Source of the DNA: Litoditis marina
Lineage: Eukaryota; Nematoda; Chromadorea; Rhabditida; Rhabditidae
Direction: 5' to 3'
DNA length: 64,000 nt
NCBI GenBank assembly: GCA_964036275.1
Contig: OZ038436.1
Span: 17,201,904-17,265,903 of the forward strand
Of the stretch, positions 41,191 to 62,200 are shown piece after piece. How positions within the stretch are numbered: the stretch's first letter is position 1; every line of letters begins with the position of its first letter. The notes under the pieces are model-generated. The model saw only the letters and a program-made list of their open reading frames with translations, was not told the origin of the DNA and did not search any database. The position numbers were made by a program, and so were the translations under genes.

Positions 41191-42063
41191 ACTACAAAGT
41201 ACATATTTGTTAGAGTCTAGTTCAGCTATAGTCTGTTTACTCGATCGTAGACACTCACAGTAGGAGTTTGATATGTAACACTTTCCATAACACAGATTCT
41301 ACTATACAATGTTTTCCAAATCACAAATGCTCAAAACCGTTTCCAGTAAGTTATTAGTCATGAAAAATTATATGATAAAGTTTTGGTGCCAACTGTGAGT
41401 GTCCAGTATAGGTGAAACGGCTTGTAGATTCGTTTTAACCAGCGACATTGAGATAGTTCGATTTAAGTTAATATACTTGTAATTGTACTGTCAATTTCAC
41501 TTTGCCCCATTGCCGGCGAAAAAGTTTTCGTGCTAAGATGAAGTTACCTGTTTATTGATTATTGAACTGTCTAGATTTTCACCCCCACACGTGTTTTGAA
41601 ATAATGTGCTCAACAAATATAAGGTTGATAACCCCGGTGCGGGCTGGTACTTTATTTGTGGATACTCAAATATTGTTTTCTTTTCATTAAAATAAACAAA
41701 TGATTATCACCTGGGTGAAGTTGTGGAAATTGATAAGGTTGACAAAATTTGTTCATTCCTTTCTTCCTGGTCCGAAATGGTAGGTCGATTTATTTTCACA
41801 CAAAAAAGTCTAGTGATTACTAACATTATAGGAACGAAATACATGAAAAAGCATTGAATCGTGCATTACTTTCAAAGTGTTGACTTGTTTGTTATATTTA
41901 ACATGTTTTTGATGGTTTGTTCGATGATGATGCTTGAAGCCGTGATCTACTACAGACTGTCCTTAGATACCTGCCAGATGAAACTCTCCCAATTGTGAAA
42001 AAGATAACCTAGTGATTTAGAGCGTATCCCCAGTCATCAGTGGAAATGAAATAGGAACCACTC
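41191..42063. other. 3' UTR and intergenic region
   Basis: Contains the downstream region of the oxidoreductase gene, with an AATAAA at about 41691 as a possible polyadenylation signal, and the start of the next gene. No gene is visible. Confidence 0.45.
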
Positions 42064-44189
42064 ATGTCAACCCAGCTTCAGAAAGACCTGCCACGTGAGT
42101 TTATGATTATGTGTTCACTATAGCCGTCGCCAACGGAAAGGCGGCAGGATACTGTATATCTCACTTTCCGCTGTGTACGCACACATGTGCTGATTCTAAA
42201 GCTTGCCTGTTATGTGCTCTAATAGCGCAGTGGTTAGCGCCTTGCTACGGAACTTTTGCTCGTAGGTTCCATTCCGGCCAGAGACAGACAATTTATAGAT
42301 TTGGCACCCACTATAGCATAATTTCCATATAGAAAGTTTAGCCCATAATTAGTAGACCAACTATTGCGGAATCACTACATAGTTGTGATTCCGTATCGAC
42401 AATTGATGCCAAACTTCGCGCGGAGGGCTAACGTCTACTACTGAATTAACCAGTTGCTATAGTGATTTGCCGAGAAAACTTTTGCGGTGAAGTTAACGTG
42501 AAATGAGATATGAATGTTGAAATATGAACTCTCCTTTATTTCAATAAACTCTGCAGAGCTCGTCATCACTTCCTGTTGGTTGCCCATGTGATCAGTTCTG
42601 TGTTACATGCCGCGTGTTCTGCTCTTCTCTACGTTGCGTGGAAGGATACGGACATACTCTGCCCGCAACTGACCAGAATCATCAAGAATCTACAAGGTTT
42701 CTACTTCCATAGGTGAAAAGTCACGGGATTTTCACAGCCGAAATCACCCTATTAGGGCCTAATAGGGGCCTGAAAAGAAATTTATATAATTGAAATTCAT
42801 TGAAACCGTAACAGTGTTTTTCAGGAGAAACAACAGATAAGAAACGCGAATATGCGCAAAGCAGTACTTTCTATTTAAAAAGGTTGTGTTGTAAGAACTT
42901 TGATTCTCGAGCTCATAGTTTGCATATTCCAGATTGTGGCTCAAAAACTGTGAATGGGCAGCCAAAAGCTGTACACTTTGCAACACCTAACGCTACCTTG
43001 GTTTCTATCGAAAAATAGATTACCCCATAAAGTTAAGCTTTTTTGTGGACTGACTCTAAAAACCGTTTAAAGACCTCTAACACATTGAAAAGCTGAAATA
43101 AAGTTCAAAAGTCTACACCGTAGCAAGCACGTGAAACCTGACACGATCTTTGTGGACAATACTCAATACAACTAATTCCAGGAATCGGATTCGTTTTTTA
43201 CACTTTTTTCCTTGTCTTCAAGATTCCCACTTTCGTGAAACATTTCTGCCACAAGGAAGTTTCCTCACTACTGATTTTCAGAATTGTTATTGTGTAAGTG
43301 GACAATTTATCTCCTTTATCTAAAATATCGTCTCATTATCCATAATATTTATTAATAACGAAGGAAAAACGATCAGAATTGTTTAAAGGTTACCTTCACA
43401 GTTAGTGGTAGATTAAATATGTGACTCGGTTGGGTTTTGAGAATTCAGATCCGGCACTTCAGGCGGCGTAGCAATCCATTCAACCTCATGAGAAGTTCAT
43501 ATATGATGTTCTCATGAGAATCTCATGAACACCTCATGATGTACTCGTGAACTTCTAGTGTTGTAGAATAGTAATCTATAGAGTCTCATGAGAAGTTCAT
43601 TATATATCGCTCATGAGGTTGCTAAGGCGCCAGCGTTGAATCGATACTCATGTTTCGCGTGTTGGAATCTCCATGACTGAAAGTTTGCCTTGGAGCAATT
43701 ATTTTATTTGTCAATTAGTTCCAAAAGATTTTTCTTGCAGAATTTCCGCCCACAAGTATATGATCGCTTTGATTTTCGAGGCTGTTCTGGAGATTATTAT
43801 TCATACAAACAATGGCGAATGCCCAAGTTTTGGAAATGATGTGGGTCCAAAGTTCAGTTTCCATAGTTCTCAGTTCTCTCAACCGACAATAACCAAAATC
43901 TAGTTGGATCCATTAACGAAAACGGCGAATCTTTCGAAACGTCGCCACTGAAATAAACATCTATTTCACCTCGTGTTTGGTTATAGAAAATCACAAATAT
44001 TATACTACAACATGCCGAGGTCTACTTTGAAAAAATGTCTACTTTGTGTTACAGGGTCTGGTCTGGAGTTCCCGTGCTTTCTACATAACGTCAGCGATAC
44101 TGAACATTGCTCAGTTCATCATCGCGCACATTATCCAGTACAAGAAGAAGGAAAAACGTAATTCCAATTCGGATCAATCACATTCATGA
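42064..44189 (+). CDS. unrecognised small membrane protein with four predicted helices
   Basis: Five exons join in frame to 171 residues: 42064-42094, 42559-42696, 43182-43293, 43741-43840, 44055-44189. Acceptors are ATTCCAG, CTTGCAG and TTACAG; the first is GCAGAG, chosen because splicing after GCAG would hit a stop. The protein starts MSTQLQKDLPPRHHF and has hydrophobic stretches at about residues 14-36, 57-74, 84-113 and 134-154. A Cys-containing loop (TNNGECPSFGND) separates helices 3 and 4, and a basic, hydrophilic tail (QYKKKEKRNSNSDQSHS) follows the last helix. Topology with both ends on the cytosolic side is plausible. I do not recognise the family; it looks like one of the many nematode tetraspan proteins of unknown role. 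An AATAAA follows at about 44228. Confidence 0.65.
42216..42285 (+). repeat. tRNA-like sequence (SINE or tRNA pseudogene) in intron 1 of the four-helix gene
   Basis: GCTCTAATAGCGCAGTGGTT contains a good polymerase III A box (TAGCGCAGTGGTTAGCG) and GGTTCCATTCC resembles a B box, 35-40 bases further on. Acceptor-stem pairing is only partial and the anticodon arm does not fold well, so this is a tRNA-derived element rather than a working tRNA. Confidence 0.5.
43460..43640. repeat. inverted repeat element rich in TCATGAG units (intron 3 of the four-helix gene)
   Basis: GGCGGCGTAGCAA and CCTCATGAGAAGTTCATATA at the left pair with TATATCGCTCATGAGG and TTGCTAAGGCGCC at the right. The centre has further TCTCATGAGAA and CTCATGAxG repeats. 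The outer GGCG ends and AT-rich stem suggest a MITE. Confidence 0.6.
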
Positions 44190-44440
44190 ATTATTTTCTG
44201 TATGTGTTATTAGTCCAGCTCTTCCTAATAAAACCAGTTGGTCTACCTTACTATTTCCCCAGTGTGTTTAGGTGATAGCCAGTATTCTTGAAAGATGGAA
44301 TCTTGTGATAAGATTGTATATCTTTTTTTTGGTGTGCAAATAGAAACGCGTCTCAATAGAACACGTTCATACAGTTCGCTGAGTGCTGTTTTTGAACATC
44401 AACAATGTTCATCGTGAAATGTGTGAGCGACATATAGAAA

Positions 44441-44771
44441 ATTAGTATAAAAAAACGAGTGTAAAGAAAGTAAAGATTAGTTTTGGATAAATATGTACAA
44501 GAAATATAAAAGAAGTTCAATAAAAATATTTTGAGGAAAACTCTAATCTCGCTCGGTTCAGAATTTCAAAAAAAGGATACCTAGTTTTTGGTTGTCGGAA
44601 GAAAACTTCTGACTGCGACTCACAATAATCTAGCTTATACTCCGTTGTTTTCAAGAGAAGCGAGATTAGCATTTTCCTCAAAATATTTTTATTGAACTTC
44701 TTTTATATTTCTTGTACATATTTATCCAAAACTAATCTTTACTTTCTTTACACTCGTTTTTTTATACTAAT
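44441..44771. repeat. nearly perfect 113-bp inverted duplication with 105-bp spacer
   Basis: The arm 44441-44553 (ATTAGTATAAAAAAACGAGT to CTCTAATCTCGCT) is the reverse complement of 44659-44771 with only two mismatches that I can see. The arms lie 250 bases or more downstream of the four-helix gene stop and would fold into a strong hairpin if transcribed through. Confidence 0.9.
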
Positions 44772-44950
44772 TGAACTCTTTTTCTATGGTTACGAAGTAA
44801 CGGTCATTTTTGATAAAAAATGATATTTTTGAACAATAAGCTAAACAAGGAATGTTATGTTTTTCTATTGGAGTTTTAAACCGTGCCGTAGTGCAGAACG
44901 TTTGGTGTAGTTGTAACCTCGTTCAAGTGATAGCAAATTTTCCACTCTAG

Positions 44951-45020
44951 ACTCCAGGCAGGAATCGAACCTTCGTTCGCCGTGCGTGAATAGAGCGTTT
45001 ATCCAATCCGCCAATCAGAC
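44951..45020 (-). repeat. tRNA-like sequence (tRNA pseudogene or SINE head)
   Basis: On the minus strand TTGGCGGATTGGATAAACG resembles an A box and GGTTCGATTCC is an exact B-box consensus. Acceptor and anticodon stems do not pair properly, so a functional tRNA is unlikely. Confidence 0.5.
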
Positions 45021-45309
45021 ATGTGAATTGGAGTGAAAACCAAGCTGTACCCGCCTGTCATGAGCTCTTCATTGGAAAACGTCTTCCTACTACACGTTAA
45101 ACTCTTCTTTCATTTTTATTTTCACGAAACCGGTCTATCCATGATTTTTTGCGAGACCATTTTCGGCTCTCTCACACGTAATATTCAAATTTCAGACATA
45201 CCTGGAAAATACGTATACCTCAACTTTTTTAGAGCTTTTCAATGATGTAAGTATTTTTTGAATAAGTTAATTTTGTGCGAAACTATGCCGAGATTTGAGG
45301 AGGCGGACA

Positions 45310-45570
45310 CTTTTGTCGCCGGCGCCGCCGCCGCCGCCGCCGCCCCGCACGGAAGCCATTTTTGCGAGACGTTGGGCCCTCTAACTCCTCTCAATAAATT
45401 CTACTTGGAACGTGAACTTAGTATCTTGTAGACGTGTTGCCCTTCAGTGATTCATGCAAAAATCTAAGAAAATGGTCGACGTACTTTGAAGAAAATTGTA
45501 ATAATCTGTTTTGTAATGTCTGCAGACCTTTGAACAAAAACTAATCTGCGCAGCGCTCCGCGCTGCGCAC
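45310..45570. repeat. GCC microsatellite and perfect CG palindrome
   Basis: A GCC/GCCGCC run of about 30 bases lies at 45318-45348. About 200 bases further on, TGCGCAGCGC/TCC/GCGCTGCGCA (about 45547-45569) is a perfect inverted repeat. Confidence 0.75.
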
Positions 45571-45571
45571 G

Positions 45572-45810
45572 ATGGTACGAATTCCCATGCCTACTTCTCG
45601 TGCGACCATTTCATATAGAAAGTAGGTTTGAAGCTTGTAAAATGTTTACCTCAATTTGCTACCCCATACCCCTCAAAAGTGCCTTTGGACCACCCCCAAA
45701 ACAGACAGTGAAATGTGTGAGCGACATATAGAAAATGGTACGAATTCCCATGCCTACTTCTCGTGCGACCATTTCATATAGAAAGTAGGTTTGAAGCTTG
45801 TAAAATGTTT
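45572..45810. repeat. exact 76-bp direct duplication
   Basis: Bases 45572-45647 (ATGGTACGAATTCCCATGCC to GCTTGTAAAATGTTT) are repeated without a visible difference at 45735-45810. The second copy is preceded by a 28-base string (GTGAAATGTGTGAGCGACAT and on, 45708-45735) that also sits directly before the inverted duplication at 44414-44441. Confidence 0.9.
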
Positions 45811-47274
45811 AGAGATGAGAGTGCGCGAACGACTGAATCATTATGAATCATTTGAGCACGAAAAACATCGGAAATATGACTGATCTCGCGATTACTAGAG
45901 AAAATGAAAGAGCAGTTTCAATCTCATATCAGGTCTCAAAAATAGTTAAATTACACATTTATCTAACCAAATGTGAGCGAAATATCTTCGACTGTGAATT
46001 CCGAAGACGTTGACTGAAGCGGTACATGTTGGTCTGTTTTGCTGTATTTGTAGTTTGAACCAATATCGGTGGGAAACATTAATATGTGCTGCGTATACGA
46101 ATCAATCTCAAACTGATCCTTATGCCTCTCTATATATCTCTTCTCTTCTTCAATTAATTGTTTCGTATTTATTTATATCCCTCTTCAATTAAGTTGTTCT
46201 GGCTATTTGCAGTGGTCGTATTGATTTTCGCCGTCCCCCGTGTTGACACCAAAACGGTCCATTCGTTCCTTATCTTGAGCGCGTTTTCACTACCTGAAAA
46301 CTAGTGTTCTTATTTATATTCACTTTTGTAATTTTAATCCTAATCCAGTTTAATTTGATTGTTAGAAGTATATGTTAATTATAATAATAAACCGGTTATT
46401 ATTGATTAAAACTCCATGAAGAAAATAATTGTTTCGCGTAAGAACAATTCTGTTATTAATAAAATGTTTTTTTCTGTGTCTCGAATTTCCGCGAGAAAAA
46501 CTCAGAGAAATGTAGGCTAACTTTGGGGTAAAACCTGCTAAACGAAATCATGATACGTTTCTAGTAGTGTTTCGTACATCCCGGAAGTCTATAGTTTTTT
46601 GCTTGTAAATGTAGTTTGATGGCCTACAGAAATTACTGTGAGTGACCGATCAAACTACAATCCTAAAAGAATACTTCTGTCGCCATCATTCTGAATCCCA
46701 ATTGTTGTAATGGTGAAGAGGTCAGCTAAATTGAAGGCCCATAGTACATTGATACCCCGCTATCGGGAAAAGATAAAAATGAGCCACTATTACAACATCC
46801 CAAATGACTTTCCCCAACACCACCAGACTTGTTTTTCAAAATGTTTTTCGTGCAAAAACATTTTCAAAGGTAAATTTGGTTTTGAACCGACAGTTTGCCA
46901 ACAGCACATATGTAGATATAATTGGGAGCGCGCCTGCTGGTAACCTGTGCATCGTTCAAGGGCCGTGGGAAAATAATAGTAGTTCGGGGCACAAATATTT
47001 TGGAGGTTACCAGCCGCCGCACTCGCTAACTGCTTGGTCACCAGTCGCCGCACTATGGTCACCAGCAGCCGCACTTGTTCATTGAATAGTCGTTTAGCGC
47101 CACCCTTGTAGTAAAACTTTGGAACCGAATGACTTTGAGAGAATATTTATGTCTAACCTCATGAGAACTCAAATATTATATACAAAACGAATAACGAAAA
47201 GCCTAACAAGTGAGAATAAAACAACGAGAGGGGTAAACCAGAACAATATTAACAATTATTTACATAAATGCAAA
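45811..47274. other. intergenic region between convergent genes
   Basis: AT-rich DNA downstream of both the four-helix gene and the minus-strand zinc-finger gene. Besides the foldback at 46609-46660 there is a small cluster of GGTTACCAGC/GCCGCAC repeats near 46925-47075. No supported gene is visible. Confidence 0.45.
46609..46660. repeat. short foldback with ATGTAGTTTGAT ends
   Basis: TGTAGTTTGAT at the left is mirrored by GATCAAACTACA at the right, with about 30 bases between. It belongs to the family described at 20279-20348. Confidence 0.65.
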
Positions 47275-48860
47275 TCACTTTTTCTTGTGTGATTTGTGGG
47301 TGACATGAGCAGACATTTCGAGCAAATAGGTCACAATATCGTCATCACTGAGAGCAGCAGAGTTCATCTGAAGAGCGAACGCATCCATCTTTGCTTCCAC
47401 GGTTGTTCTCCTCAGCAAATCTCTCTTGTCAATTCGAGGCTGAGATCCCTGAAAAAGTAACACTTAATTGGATGCACAGCTAAACTTCCATGACTCGATA
47501 GGCCATTTCAGTCTACGCATCTCTTTCGAGAGGAATTTATAATTGTTGCAACTTCATTGCAACTTGAAGTGAAATAGAGAACTGGTCATAAATTTTGAAG
47601 ATATTGTTCTTCGATTATAATTGGGAAGATATCGAAAACGTTTCTAGTGAGCGTTACTGAACTAAGGTTTCAAGATAAGTAAAGTCGCCACTTTTCCTAC
47701 CAGTATAGTCACCACTTTTCCTACTGAGACTCCTACAGTACACTTCCGAATTTTCAAATCGTTGTTTTCTAATGAAAACTTCAATTCTATGAAACAAGAG
47801 TTAGAACACTTCCTTTTGTAGGTTATTAGATTCGAATGCGGAAATTTTAAACAATTTTAAAAATATTCACGTCAATGAAAGAGGCTTGAAGTTTTGTAAT
47901 CTTATTGTAGGAGGAGTCTCAGTAGGGATGACAAAGACTATACTGTAGATGTCCATGTGATCCAGGAAACATTGGCTTTCGGCTTGAGTGATACGTTAGT
48001 TGAATCAGTATATATTTACCGCGTCCTTCTAACATTGTCACAAATTATTATTCTTAGTTTGATAAGCTCTCTCACTTTGTAGCCAATTCGTGTTGATTCC
48101 TCTTCTCCCATCTCTTTTGGTGTGCAAACATGCAGCAGCAATGATGGATCTTCACAGAAATCGTCAGAAACCACCTAAAATGTTTAGATATATAGATCAT
48201 CTGTCTGAAATGTAGTTTGATGTATATGCAAGACACAGTTTTTGGAGAAAGAAATTGAGTACGATCAAACTACAAACAGAGGAAGGCCAGATGCACGATA
48301 TCCATTTGCGCTCTCCTGACCCTCTAAACAAATTTGAGTGTACTACAATGCGAAAATTGAATAAGAGTGCGTATTCAGAGCACCTGATCAGCTTTATTAC
48401 GATTAATTATGGCAAATATAGGTTAAGACCGGTTCAGTGCGTACATGAGCGGTGAAACGTGTGTTTGTTGTATCGCGTTACAACTCAATTTAATTCTAGT
48501 AAACTAACCTTGATTGATACAAACTTCTTTAACGGTTTTGCATGTTTACATCCTATACACGAATAGAGGTCGTACATCTTGTTGGAACGTTGAGATTGAA
48601 AACTATAACATGTAGTGGTATTAGGAACATTGTAGATAAGAACCGGTTTACCTCCCCGTTGGGATGTCCTACGAACCCCAGGAAATGATGATGGAATTAT
48701 AGGAGAAAGTTGTGCGGTTGTGGAAGCTACACTAATTTGAGAAGGGGTAACCGCTTGAGAGTTGAGTGTGACATATCGAGTTTGAGCGAAGATGAATTTT
48801 TGATTTTCGGAATTAAGAAGAACATTCTACTTCGCGAATATAATCAGAATATTGATGTGA
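47275..48860 (-). CDS. FLYWCH-like zinc-finger protein, unrecognised nematode family
   Basis: Minus-strand exons 48509 to about 48860 (5' limit uncertain), 48076-48174 and 47275-47448 join in phase 0 at AAG/GTTAGT, AAA/GTGAGA and TTTTTCAG. The first carries a Ser/Thr/Gln-rich stretch, then KPVLIYNVPNTTTCYSFQ and LYSCIGCKHAKPLKKF; the second adds a HVC, giving a Y-x-C-x2-C ... H-x-C pattern like FLYWCH-type fingers of transposon-derived and DNA-binding nematode proteins. The last exon is a charged C-terminus (RIDKRDLLRRTTVEAKMDAF, ending KSHKKK) that may be helical. A TAG just before the first exon block could be its acceptor; a start codon was not fixed. The gene is divergent from the aminotransferase gene, with at most about 100 bases between them. 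It could be a domesticated transposase N-terminus. Confidence 0.5.
47701..47945. mobile_element. MITE copy with CAGTATAGTC ends (intron of the zinc-finger gene)
   Basis: CAGTATAGTC and CTACTGAGACTCCTACAGTA at the left are mirrored by GAGGAGTCTCAGTAGGGATG and GACTATACTG at the right. It is the second copy of the family at 9906-10068; the interiors are unrelated in length (about 245 against 163 bases). Confidence 0.7.
48211..48275. repeat. short foldback with TGTAGTTTGAT ends (intron of the zinc-finger gene)
   Basis: TGTAGTTTGATGTA at the left is mirrored by TACGATCAAACTACA at the right, about 65 bases in all. Confidence 0.65.
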
Positions 48861-48979
48861 CATTTTTGGCGGAACCTTTTTCAACTTTGCTGATAGTTTT
48901 CGATGAATTCTTCACATAAGTTTGTATGATTGAAAAAAACTTTGAAAATTTCCACCCTGACAATATTCAGAGAGCAGTC

Positions 48980-58110
<9,131 letters not shown>

Positions 58111-59258
58111 ATACATTCTGTCATATAGTAGTCAAAAGTTCCTGTAAAACGTGGGAACACAACTGGCGAAAACTCAACTCCTCAACACCCAATGAGATAT
58201 AATTCGGCGTTTCACGTTTTGTCCTGAAGTTCACGCAACCTTTGCATGCAACCTCGTGGTTCACGTGTTATCTTTCATTTCACGCATTATCCAGTGATGG
58301 CACTTTTGTACTATGTAGAACCTAGGAAATATTTTATGTAATCTTTGTTTTGTTTTCGCTTACTGTTTTAGAAATATCAATTCTATCTAATTATTTTGTT
58401 TTCGGGTCAAATGAACTTTTCTATTTAAATGTTTGAATGTTGAGAGCAAAATAATAAGAGATCTCCCACTCAGGGAGACAGAGAAGAGGGGGAGAGAGAG
58501 CGAGAAACAGATAGATCGAGTATGAATAAGAGAGTGTGTAGATCAAGGAGATTTACACAGGACCGTGTTCGCTGATCGACACGGTCTATAGCCGTAATTG
58601 TTGGCCAGCCAGCTGCTAAGTTGGGAAAGGATACTGTTTAAGCAGTTTGATCTGTGTTCTTTTCTGCAGCAGTGTTTTGGATACATTTGTCAGATATACA
58701 CTATACTCGAGTCATAATGAGGATATTCTGATGTGAAGTAAGAGATATATTTGCCGATAAATGTACTACGAAAAAAAATGCTCTCGGTGAGATTCATGAA
58801 TTCAGGAGAAGCCTTTGCTGCCCGCGCTAGTTACAACTACTCACAAACAGAATTGTTTTATACACAGTAAAACTTAGTACTACAGTAACCGCAGTCGTGC
58901 GGGTGAAATTGGTCTACGCATAAAAACCGCGGTGTTGCACGGGTTCATTTTCAAGTGCACGACACTTACTTTTTAAAATTACAAAAAAAATTAAAAGTTC
59001 TGTTATTCAATTTGTTATTTCCCCATTTCACAGCTGGCACGAGTTAGAGAATGCTTGCTTGTGTGAATAGTTAGTATCTCGTTTTCCCCGACCCTAAAAC
59101 GTGGAAAAAACACTTGTTGGTGTATTTTGGTTTGCCTGAGCTGAATCAATGTCACTTATTTACATTCATGTATTCTGAAGAGGTTTCACTTTGCGCGTTT
59201 TGTCATGAACGATGTGCAGGAATATGTTCAATGCAATCTTATTGTATATGTTTTTCAG
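58111..59258. other. aminotransferase 3' region and RNA polymerase I gene upstream region
   Basis: About 1.1 kb between two genes on the same strand. It contains a GA-rich patch near 58470-58525 and otherwise nothing I can name. A TTTTTCAG acceptor at 59251-59258 lies 41 bases before the next start codon and is the probable trans-splice site. Confidence 0.5.
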
Positions 59259-59299
59259 CGGAAGTTTTCTAGCTACGAGCTAGTCTAACTTCTCTCGCC

Positions 59300-62200
59300 A
59301 TGGACCCTTTGTCCTACCTCCGCCCCGGGGAGGAACCCTACATGCAAGTAGACCAAATGAAACTCAGGAATTACTTTCCGCATGAGATTGAGAAGCTGAG
59401 CGTACTGCGAGTTAGCCAGACAAAGACGTTTGACGATGTGAGTTCATTTCCGTACTAAGACGTGTCATCAATATTGCCTGTTCATACAGAATGTTTATTG
59501 AATTGTTTCATTCAAAAGGATGTAATGGAAAATAATAAAATTCTAATTCTCACATTCTGGGATTTCAATGAAATCTTAACAAAAACACGTGAGTTGTGAG
59601 TTCTATGTTCTATGACTTTAGTTTTTTGCGCAATGGCATCACTTGGGTGATAAGTTACAATTAGGTTGAAAGACCCTTTGAAGGCAGAAACTTCAAATTT
59701 CAGGCAGTTTTTTTAGGTATAGTTAACAGAGCATTAGTATGTTCTAATCATCGTTCCACTTAGGTCGGGCACTCAATCCGCGGTGGATTATATGATCCGT
59801 TGATGGGCCCTACGGGTGACAGAGATCGATGTGAAACGTGTCATCAGTACGAAGTTCATTGTCCAGGTGAGTAATCGTGCGTGCACGATTGTGCGGAAAA
59901 CACCCCATGAGAGCCACGCCTTTAAAAAGCTCAATTTTTATCATGATTTGGCGTACCTGATGTTGGAAGAGTGTTATGCTCTTTTGAATGGCTAAAGCAT
60001 ACATCAAACTGATACCTGGCTTCTGGTGAAAATCTGTCTGAGCTCCGATGAAGTCATCAAATTTCTCGTTCTTCTATTGGACAGCGCTGTGCATTTATTT
60101 TGAGTTCGAGGGGGCTGTCTTAATTTGAATTGTTCAAACTTATTTGTATTAATTTACTTTCCAGGTCATCTTGCCCATATTCAACTTGATGTTCCAGTAT
60201 TCAATCCTGTACTGTTCAACTTCACGTTCAATGTATGTTTGTTCCACCTATCATCCTCTGTGGGGTTGAACATTGACTTCTATTTTGGGGTTGGACATTG
60301 ACGTAAATCGACACAATTCCATTCGTACACTTTCGAATTATCTAGTCATATGTATGGCTTTGGTGGGTTGTATTGCTGAAATTTAGTCAACATATGTGGG
60401 ATAATCCTGTTTAGGGGTCTCAAGAGTTAATGATCTCTTCCGCGAAAAACTACGAAAAGGTTTGGGTCCCTCCTCAATTCAGTGGCGCCACAATGACAAA
60501 ACTGGATAATTTGTTTAACAGTCATAGGTCCCCTCTCGCCTAGTGTGGTAAAAAGTTAAGGGTCTGCCGGTCAGCGGACCATAGCATCCCACCTATGTTA
60601 GTCAAGTGCTAATCGAGATTTTCTTTACCCCGTTTTTTCAGCTATTGAAAGGTTCTTGTGTGCAGTGTCATCGTTTCACATGCAAGACGGATGGAGTTCC
60701 CGCCAAAGTTCTTCTGGCTCAGTTAAGGTGAGCGAAAGCATCGACAGATTAGCCGAAAAATCCAAAGGAACGAGCTCGATAACAAAATTATGACTATTTC
60801 GATCCGAAACTTCCTGTAGAACATGCGAATCTTACAACTTAAAAGAGTCAAATCAAATTTTATCTACATGATATTACAAGAGTGTGGAAAAAACAGATAC
60901 AGTTCCTTAAAGAAGGACGATTATGTGGACCAATCCCGTTACATCGGTCCTTTAAACTGCAATTGAAAAATATATTGCGGTTTAAAGGACTGAAGCGTTG
61001 CGATTGGACCACATAATCGTCCTTCTTTAAATTACTCGAATGGCGATGTTTTGTTGCCGTCCTGGTGCTCATTATATACTATAGTAAGGTTTTGATTTTT
61101 AGGTGTTTCGAGTTGGGTGTACCCCATCTCGCTCCCAGTATCGAGGTGATGTTCAAGGAGAAAATAGGACAGAATATGGATGGTTCGTTTGCGTTTTTCT
61201 CTGTCACAACTGTATTTGTGCGTTATCTCGGCGGATCTTTCTTTATTATGATTATATGTTGTTTCGCTGTTGAACTTTTTACAATGAAAATAACAACTTA
61301 CAGGCCGTTTTCAGGAAAAGGAGAGCTATATTTTAAATGTAATTTTTTTCAGTAGTTCCTATGACCCCTCAAGACGAAATGCAAATGATGGCTGAGTTGG
61401 ATAAAATGATTTCGGATGAGGTAGGAAGCCAATTTGTTCATTGTCATATTGGCTCTTGTCTATAAGATAATTCTAGCATGCTTTCATATCGGTTATATCC
61501 CAGCTAGTTCGTAAAATATGTTATGTACATATTACAGAACAATTCATCTAATAAGGCAGTAATATTACTGGTAATCTTTTACAATTCCCGCCACTCTGCA
61601 GTTCACAACGTCACATTGTGACTATGCGTGCCGATTTGTTTTGCTGGTCCTTATCAACCTAACATGTATTACAGGCTGGCCGACCTATTGGTGATCTGTG
61701 TGCAGAACTACCTACCAAGAACTCTGTCGACATGAAGAAGACCATAGTAAAAAATTACCTGAAGGACCATCTGGTTAGTGTCATACCAGTTACCAAATTA
61801 TTTCAGGTTATTCAGTTTTTTTCTATTCTCATCATATTTATGGGGTTATATATCTGATCTCAATTATCAGTCTTTGTCTTTCAGTTCAAACATCGAGACC
61901 GTTGTCCACTTTGCAAGGGAAAGAATGGAAAAATCACCAATGATGGCTCTAGATGTGTTATCATCAATTTCGCTACCCAGAAGAAGACGGGCAAAAAGGT
62001 ATGATGCCAAATACGAATTATTTATTCGATACATCTAGTTTATATCATATAATGTGTAAAAACAGGTTTTGGTGAAGAAAGTAGGTTTTGGTTTCATGAA
62101 TAATATTCAGTTGCATAGTTATTCTCTTTTCAGATGAGCATCTACAGAACTGATGAATACGAGCTGGAAGAGTCCGAAGAGGAGGAGGAGAGTATGTTTT

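Noticed and set aside
44951..45020. Functional tRNA gene on the minus strand
   Set aside because: Promoter boxes are good but the acceptor and anticodon stems do not pair.
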